In this document: in pieces, positions 57,189-64,000 of the stretch
How the letters are laid out: each line of letters starts with the position of its first letter
Numbering within the stretch: the stretch's first letter is position 1
Origin: Arabidopsis thaliana
Taxonomy: Eukaryota; Streptophyta; Magnoliopsida; Brassicales; Brassicaceae
Direction of reading: 5' to 3'
Assembly: GCF_000001735.4 (NCBI RefSeq)
Contig: NC_003070.9
Location: 20,011,971-20,075,970 of the forward strand
Length of the DNA: 64,000 nucleotides
Program-made: the position numbers and the translations under genes
Notes under the pieces: model-generated
The model's input: only the letters and a program-made list of their open reading frames with translations
Database searches by the model: none
Told to the model about the DNA's origin: nothing

Positions 57189-58948
57189 TTAGACTAGATT
57201 GCGATATTTAAGAACATCGTTCTTATTGAGATCAAAGGATTTGCAAATCTCTATTATGGTCGCCTCGTCGAGTCCTTCCTCGCTAGCTTCACGAATTAGC
57301 TGATATAACTCTTCCGATGGAAGCAAAATCTGTTTATGAGTAAACAAAGACAATTAAGAACCAAAAAAAAAAACTTTTGATTTGAGTATCTTTGATGACA
57401 AATAGATCAGCTTACACAAGTGGGAGATTGAGATTTTTGTTCCGGCTTGGTGTTGCTGTTCTTGCTTTCATCTGCATCATCAGTTGAGTCTGGTTTATCA
57501 GGATTTGCCTCGTTTGAGATGAGCTTAAGCAGCTTCTCACTTCCCTGAAGTGTCAATAAAGATGATTTCGGGTTTATATAAACCTCTAGATAATGGAAGT
57601 ATGTATCGAGAAGTTATGACAGACCTGAAGAGCCCGCCAGTGAGAATATGTGCGGAATAAGACCCAGAAGAATGGTATGTTTGGTAATGGCAATACCTAA
57701 TTGGAAAGAACAAAAGGGTTTGGTGGTTATGAGATTCGATGAAAATAAACGAGTTAGTTGCTAAGGTTCTTGAGGGCTAGCTTCATACTATACATACCAT
57801 AAATGCACTGGTCAATGGAAGCAAAGTAACTGAACCAACTAGGTACTTCTTGTGCAGGATTGTTCCACTGCAAATCCAATTAGAAAACATAAGTGTTAGA
57901 AGGAACAGGGATTCTGAATCTATTACACGTGAAATCGGATATAAAGTTTCATCATTTGAGACAACGGGTAGCAAAGTGATTTACCTCATGGCAATGTGCC
58001 GTAGTCTCCTGCGTACGAGTCTAGGATCTAAACTGAAAACATTTGACATGGATTAGCTAAAACGATAACCAATCCAAATTCACCAGAATATATACTCATG
58101 AAGACATTCATAAGAGAGATACTTATCCTCAAGTTTACAGAATTTCAAGAAAAGGAGAGTAAATAGAACCTCGGAGGATAAGTGACTTGTACAGAAGTGA
58201 CCTCCTTAGATATAGACTTCAAGAAAATCTCAGAAGGCTTAACACGAGCCAGAAGCTTCAATCCAAACCTATACATTCCAACCACAACTTGACATTAATA
58301 AGCCTATCAACAAACAAAGACCAAAGCCTCAAGAAATGTCTCAAAATACAAAAAGGTAGAGATTTTACAAACCCATGAATCTTGTTCTTTATTGATCCAT
58401 CAGGCGCTTTCTCAAGACCCACCCAAGCTTTATTCATCTAACCATTACAACAACAACAACAACATTTCTTCAAACTTAGTATTGGAGAAATCAAGGAGGA
58501 AGACTGATTAAAAAAAGCCATTCTTTTATCTCATTTCTAGTGGTCCTAAATGAGGTTCGTTGTCAAAAACCTTTAATCAGAAACAGAACCAAAAGCTTAT
58601 TCATTGGTCGAAATGTTATACACCCAATAAATCTCACTAGACGCCACATAAACACACGGGTATGAATTCTATAAAGAGAAAAAAGTTTCAGACGCCACAT
58701 AGAGACACGGGTATGAATTCTATAGAGAGAACAAAATTTCAATGTAATTTTACCTTGTCAGAGATGAAATCGACGAGAAGCTCTGCGTTGGCATTGATGG
58801 GTTTCGATTCAGATGATATCTTCTTCCATAAACCTCGTACAGTGGTCGGAGTAACACCAGACGGTGATTGAGCAGCGAAAGGGTCAACAGATCTGCTGAA
58901 ACACCATTTCTTCCCTTTGATCGGAAAAACCACCAATCTCGCTCTCAT
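57189..58948 (-). CDS. Mitochondrial K+/H+ exchange-related protein (Mit_KHE1-like)
   Basis: Eight exons (58948-58754, 58437-58373, 58268-58170, 58032-57985, 57867-57798, 57696-57625, 57544-57416, 57329-57189) give 272 residues; recalled as AT1G53760. The family signature is the region SLDPRLVRRRLRHIAM, then a hydrophobic hairpin (KKYLVGSVTLLPLTSAFMVLPLPNIPFFWVLFR) and YSHWRALQGSEKL. Yeast members affect mitochondrial K+/H+ exchange. The basic N-terminus (MRARLVVFPIKGKKW) could act in targeting. The C-terminal 90 residues are hydrophilic with a helical end. Transport activity itself is not shown for this family. Confidence 0.88.
58639..58740. repeat. 51-bp tandem duplication in intron 1 of the K+/H+ exchange-related gene
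   Basis: agacgccacataaacacacg (58639) and agacgccacatagagacacg (58690), each followed by ggtatgaattctata. The duplication is fairly recent; four or so differences are visible. Confidence 0.85.
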
Positions 58949-58949
58949 G

Positions 58950-59489
58950 ATCACTTAACTACGAAAAAGCTCCGATCTTTAGTTATGAAATGTCAATTTG
59001 TCATCTGGGTATTGCTTTAAACGACGTGGGTTTCGTATATTCAAAGGAAAAATCGAAACTTTAAGGTAACGAGACCGACAAAGCCTAAAATATTTCACGA
59101 GGAAAGACGAAAAGAAGCGGCGGCGCGTCTCTTGGCATATATGGACAAGTTTTTATATATAAGGGTCTTTGAAATCGACTTAAAATTTTGGTATAACAAA
59201 GGTTGTCTCTTTAAAAGGCAGTAATGACAAATGGTGTACTATTTGCAATCATGTCAAATGGTTAATGACAGATTAGAAGGCAGTAATAACAAATGGTTAG
59301 TACTATTTGCTATAACTGAAGCAATGATAAACTGACACATCACTAATCTCAGATTATATTAGAAGAAACTGTAGCATGGCTTTTACTGTATGATATACAC
59401 TAGTAAACTATGCACATAAAGAAGAAGACAATTAGGCTGTTTTGTGATGAGAACTCACAAGACAGAGACTAATTTACGTGTTAATCTTT
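58950..59489. other. Intergenic DNA with a short tandem duplication
   Basis: No gene is seen. ggcagtaatgacaaatggt (59217) recurs as ggcagtaataacaaatggtt (59279), each followed by gtactatttgc. These may be the ends of a small decayed insertion or a simple tandem duplication. Confidence 0.5.
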
Positions 59490-61738
59490 TTATTCATGAT
59501 CTGCTATAAAATTAGGCTGCTCGTTTGCGCAGAGATACTCATCGCATTCTGAAGCGGTTCCCCAATCTTTTCTGAGTCTTAAGATATCCTCTGTAAAAGT
59601 TGAGCCCGAGGCACCAATGAACACGCTTGACAATGCGCATATCGTCTTATCCAACATTGCTTCCACCTTTAAAATAAGATAATGCCATGTATCATTTTGT
59701 TGGCATATGTATCAATTCATTCAATACGAAGGAGGAAAGAAAACACACCTGTGAGTCGCCCTCGAGACCATGTCTGTATAACAATGCATCCCATTTCTCA
59801 GCTGAATCACGAGCTGGTCGTTTCACAAGGGGGACAGTCTTTCCATTCAGTATCAACAGTGATTGTAGCAGACCAGTTTCGCTTTCGGCTGCATCAGTAG
59901 AAAGGTATAAAACCGGTGCCTCGACCTTCTCAATCAGACGAGTGATGCAGCTAGCAGCTTGAGGAATGGGGAAAAAGCAACTTGGATTCTTGGCATTACT
60001 GGCACACCAAGAAAATTTCTTAGCTAAGGTTCCTGATTTAATCTTCGTAATGAAATGAACTGAGCTACACCAAAAGCTACTATGAAAATTAAAAACAATC
60101 CATCTTACACACCATATAGAAAAGAAGCAATTACACACCATATTCTTCGTACAAGTGATATAAACTCATAATGCTCATACTTATTCATAAATGATAACTT
60201 GGTCAATGGAATTCGCCTAAGCTAGTTAGATGTGCAACTCCAATTATCTATTCACAAAAGTACAGCCGCAATTCTAAATGGTTACTATACCAATACTGCT
60301 ATTATCTGATCAAGATTAAGATACCTACATTGTCATCAAATGTAGAGTGTAGCTATGCGCAAAGTTCTTTACCATTATACAAGAGAACTTAGAAGAGTGA
60401 AGGTCAAGCATAAAATTCTCACTTTCAGTTACCATCTACGGCTACTACCAGAGAAGTAGAAAATAGATCATACCAAAACTTCAAGAATCCATGCCTGCGG
60501 AAATGAAGAGCAATGTAGTTCTTGCCAAGGAAAGTCTGGATAAATCTCTGTGCAGTGAGTAAAATAAGCCGGTTTGGTTCAATCAAAGTTCTGCACTTGT
60601 GAGCAACAGGACCACCAGGCTGCATCACCCACTCTCTCTCAACATTAGCATAGAACACATCCCCAATCGCAATAACATCGTCATCTGATCTAAAATTAGC
60701 CTCCACTTCCTCAGCTGTCTTGTTGCTTGGCCTCGCAATATCTTCTTCCCATGGTGTGTCTAGCTTCCCTCCAACAGTGATCCCCAAAGCTTTCAACTTT
60801 GTAATATGCTCTTTATCTACATAACACGGTTCCGGTTTCGAGAAGTAACATATGAATCTATTAATATGAACATGATGATGCTTCTTCCTATTCTTATCCT
60901 TCTTCCAAAACTCCTCAAAAGAAACCACAACAGTCCTTCCCAAACAAGTATTGATTCGATCAATATCGATGATTCTACTGTAATGATAATCAAATCTATG
61001 ACTAGGGATCACAAGAACACGTTTCAGCAATGCTGCAAAGAACATATGCTTCTCCAAGCAAATCAAGTGGTTACTCATTTGACCAGACAAACAAATGGCG
61101 AATAGAAACTTATCCGGCCTCGGCTTCCATTGAATCGTCTTCCTCCCATTCAACTTCTGATCCACTTTCCGGCAACTTCCGCCGGCGAAGTAACCATCTG
61201 ATGATCCACCGATATCAACATTTCCAGTTTTATGCGGCGATAGTAATGCATTTTGGATCTGTCTATTCAACGAAATCTGCCGGAAAACTGCAGATTTCAC
61301 GTCGTCGATCGTTGATAAATTTGATACAGTGTGGTTCCAGATAGAGAAGAGATCGCTCTCTTGCTTCCTGAGAAGATACAGTGCTTGAAGATCCGATTCA
61401 TGAACCCGACCCGTTAATGTATTTGACCGGAACGCAGAATTAGGAACTTTGACGGAGAAGTAATTGCTGAAATCGGTAGATAAGTAGATGAGGATGATGA
61501 CGATAGGGAGGAAGATAAAAATGGACTGTTTCTTAGTGAGATTGAGCTTAAAACTCCGTCGTAAACGTGATCGGAGACTCTCCACATCGAAGGTAGGTCG
61601 TTGCTCTGCCGCCTCGTCGCTGATACGAAATTGGTCGATTTGAGAATCTGATTCCTCGAGGAGATTCTGGAGATCGCTTTCTTCATCTGGAGATGACGAT
61701 GACGATGAAGAAGTCGTCGACGAGGAAACTTTCACCAT
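59490..61738 (-). CDS. O-fucosyltransferase-like Golgi protein
   Basis: Three exons (61738-60474, 59998-59749, 59666-59490) give 563 residues; recalled as AT1G53770. The start is the ATG giving MVKVSSSTTSSSS; the frame is open further upstream only from a GTG. Type II topology: a cytosolic acidic/Ser-rich stretch, membrane anchor (about 72-88, SIFIFLPIVIILIYLS) and a luminal GT domain. O-FucT features are FAICLSGQMSNHL, HMFFAALLKRVLVIP, the donor-site HFRRHG (about 412-417), and YLSTDAAESE and GASGSTFTEDILRLRK near the end. It would transfer fucose from GDP-fucose; the acceptor is unknown. Paired Cys (NPSCFF, ASCITR, SECDEYLC) fit a luminal fold. Confidence 0.9.
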
Positions 61739-61739
61739 T

Positions 61740-62240
61740 GATGAAGTGACGCAGTCGTTGCCGGAGATCAACCCGGAACCGTCAACCCATATAACTACAC
61801 TTAAGACTTTTATCCAAGATCCGACCCGGCTCACACCACGTGGCTTTTAAAAGGTGATATTGGTCGGGTCATTGGTAATTAAATAGAACGACCCAGTTCA
61901 CATTTTAGAGAAAGATAAATTGGACTTAGCTTTCACAGTATGATTTTGTCCAAAAAAAAAAAAAAACCTTTCACAGTATGATTCGTAGTAAGTGTTCTAA
62001 GATGATCATGTAATAGTGTTACATTATGCAACTCATCTTTTTATATCATTGTATTATGTTTAACAGTAACAATATGTTTCCCAAATACCTGTTTTATTGT
62101 AATATGTTTCCAAAAAACAAAAAAAAAACTATACAAGTTCTGCAAAGAGATTGAAGGTAGAGAGAGACACAAAAGGTAAGAGTTGCTGAGTTTTGCATCA
62201 GGAGCTTTGTGAAGAAAATAAAACGACTTCTCTCTACCTT
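61740..62240. other. Intergenic DNA between O-FucT gene and RPT1B
   Basis: No gene is seen. ctttcacagtatgatt occurs twice (about 61931 and 61967), flanking an A-run. Confidence 0.45.
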
Positions 62241-62241
62241 T

Positions 62242-64000
62242 CTAAATGTAGTAGGCCATATACTTGGGTGTTGCACTGAACTTTTGATAACCTTTAACAA
62301 CTTTGTTCACTGCGTCCAGAAAGTCCTTCTCAGTCACAGACTTTCTCCTAGCTCCGATTGCATACATTCCGGCTTCTATGCATACACTTCTGATATCAGC
62401 TCCTGGAAAACAGATTAACAAAAACCCAAGTCAGAACAAATCTCATTGAGACACCCAAATAACAGCATGGGAGCTTTTTGATGGTTGGGATCATTACCGG
62501 TTGAGTTTGGGCAGAGGCCAGCAAGGAGTTCAAACCGGATGTCTCTTTCACAACTCATTGTTCGTGTGTGAATCTTGAAGATCTGTGTTCTGCCCTCCAG
62601 ATCAGGCAGACAAAACTCAACCTTGCGGTCAAGACGTCCAGGACGTAAAAGAGCTGGGTCTAGTATGTCAGGCCTGGAGTAAAGAGAGTGAAAAACAGAA
62701 ACATTGAGTGCGTCAAGTCAAGCGCTTTAATGTGCTTTTGTGTAGTTTGCTTTACCCTGGTAACAGGATTGTGGACTAACCTGTTTGTTGCCATAAGAAC
62801 CTTGATGTTACCACGTGCGTCAAACCCATCAAGCTGATACAAAATCTCAAGCATGGTACGTTGGACTTCATTATCACTGCCTACACCGTCATCAAATCTT
62901 GCACCGCCAATGGCATCAATTTCGTCAAAGAACAAAATGCAAGCTTTCTTTGACCGTGCCATCTAGAAAGCGAGTATTATACAATTTCAATATTAGCTAA
63001 GAAAAAAACTGAGATGGCGAGAAGGAGCTTTTACCACTGGACTACCTGAAACAGTTCACGAACCATCCTAGCTCCTTCACCAATGTACTTCTGAACGAGC
63101 TCACTGCCAACAACCCTGATAAAGCAAGCACCAGTTCTATTCGCCACAGCTCTAGCGACAAGGGTTTTTCCGCTACCAGGAGGACCATAGCAAAGAACAC
63201 CCTTGGGAGGATCTATTCCAAGCCTCACAAATTTCTCTGGATGAAGCATTGGCAGTTCAACGACCTACAATCAACAAAGACAGACGACAAAACTTTTAAA
63301 AAACTTCTTCCTTGAAAACCTATACCACAACAATAAATTTACAACTCTAGGTGTTAAACAGAGAAGATCTGAACACGGGATAATAACTAAACTAAACATA
63401 TACCTCTCTAATCTTCTCAATCTGCTCCTTGCAGCCACCGATATCACTGTAAGTTGCATCAGGTTTCTCTTCAACCGTCATCATGGTCACACTAGGATCA
63501 ATCTTTGGAGGTAGAGGAATCTGTATCTGATATTTCTTCTGATCAACTCTGCAAGTACAGATCAGAGACATAACGTTCTCGTAAGTTTTCATTCATATGA
63601 GAAATGTACAGCCTCAAATAGGATTTGAACTGAAGAAATGTACATACCCCACACGCATTCCTGCTTCTATGTCAGTGGGAGAAGCTTTATCGCCAAGTCC
63701 AACAACATACTGCAGTTAAGAAGCAAAACTAATATCAGCAATAAACCGAACAACAAAAGGTTCTACAACACAGAACTGATCGTGTAGCAACCACAACGTA
63801 GGGATATTGTTTACCTTGCCTATCTTTTTGATATCAACGACATACTTTGCATCTTCAGTGTTTGGACTGATTATCTGTGTGCATGTCGCAACCTGGATAG
63901 GAAAACACATTTATTGTTGCCGTGAGAGAAGAAGCAAAATTCAGAGAACTAAAAGAATAAAAAGCCTACAAGCAGAGGTTGCTCCTCTTGCATCATTTGC
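62242..64000 (-). CDS. RPT1B: 26S proteasome regulatory ATPase RPT1b (5' part outside window)
   Basis: Exons in the window: 64000-63970 (partial), 63892-63815, 63709-63648, 63548-63404, 63264-63046, 62962-62781, 62673-62498 and 62402-62242. Every exon length after the partial first one equals its RPT1A partner except the last, which is 3 bases longer. Walker A reads GPPGSGKT, Walker B LFFDE, and the lid and sensor regions are conserved, so it looks functional. Differences are spread along the protein (for example [11 protein letters not shown] for [11 protein letters not shown]), and the C-terminus is YMAYYI instead of YMVYN. Introns differ greatly from RPT1A. It is a diverged tandem-type duplicate with two unrelated genes in between. 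Confidence 0.95.

Overview
The window reads as nuclear DNA of a small-genome crucifer, almost certainly Arabidopsis thaliana chromosome 1. The evidence is short GT-AG introns, AT-rich spacers, miR169 hairpins, and a gene order that matches, from memory, the AT1G53620-AT1G53780 interval (CID8, MSRB1, GSTU28, MIR169D/E, WAG1, RTFL9, CYP59, SRF6, RPT1A, RPT1B). Locus names come from recall. Exon limits come from reading splice sites and checking reading phase by hand.

Left part (1-14.4 kb): accessory, duplication-rich DNA. Five short minus-strand genes form a tandem family. Their products have a Cys-rich N-terminus, a basic/proline linker, a KDGGL motif and a Gly/Cys tail. One copy lacks the KDGGL motif and the tail. 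A sixth, larger relative has a true membrane segment and a tail that changes frame at a C6 run. Promoter blocks with a GTCAA box next to a TATA box, 3' flanks and gene-less copies of upstream DNA are repeated among them. A LINE 3' fragment lies inside the cluster.

Middle part (14.4-31.4 kb): ordinary single-copy genes: a Q/P/RGG-rich organelle-type protein, the PABP-interacting protein CID8, a DMT/TPT-type transporter, plastid methionine sulfoxide reductase MSRB1 and glutathione transferase GSTU28. These are followed by two miR169 genes in a large inverted duplication and an RPB12-like polymerase subunit with a divergent C-terminus. A degenerate DNA-repeat block lies at about 20.6-21.7 kb.

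Right part (31.4-64 kb): a 5-kb AT-rich desert, the kinase WAG1, a Ty3/Gypsy fossil, the ROTUNDIFOLIA-like peptide RTFL9, a metallophosphoesterase divergent from CYP59, the LRR receptor-like pseudokinase SRF6, proteasome ATPase RPT1A, a mitochondrial K+/H+-exchange-related protein, an O-fucosyltransferase-like protein, and RPT1B cut by the window edge.

No operon-like logic applies. Functional links are paralogy (RPT1A/RPT1B, MIR169D/E, the small Gly/Cys family) and shared divergent promoters. The least described content is the small Gly/Cys-tail gene cluster and its shared promoter module.
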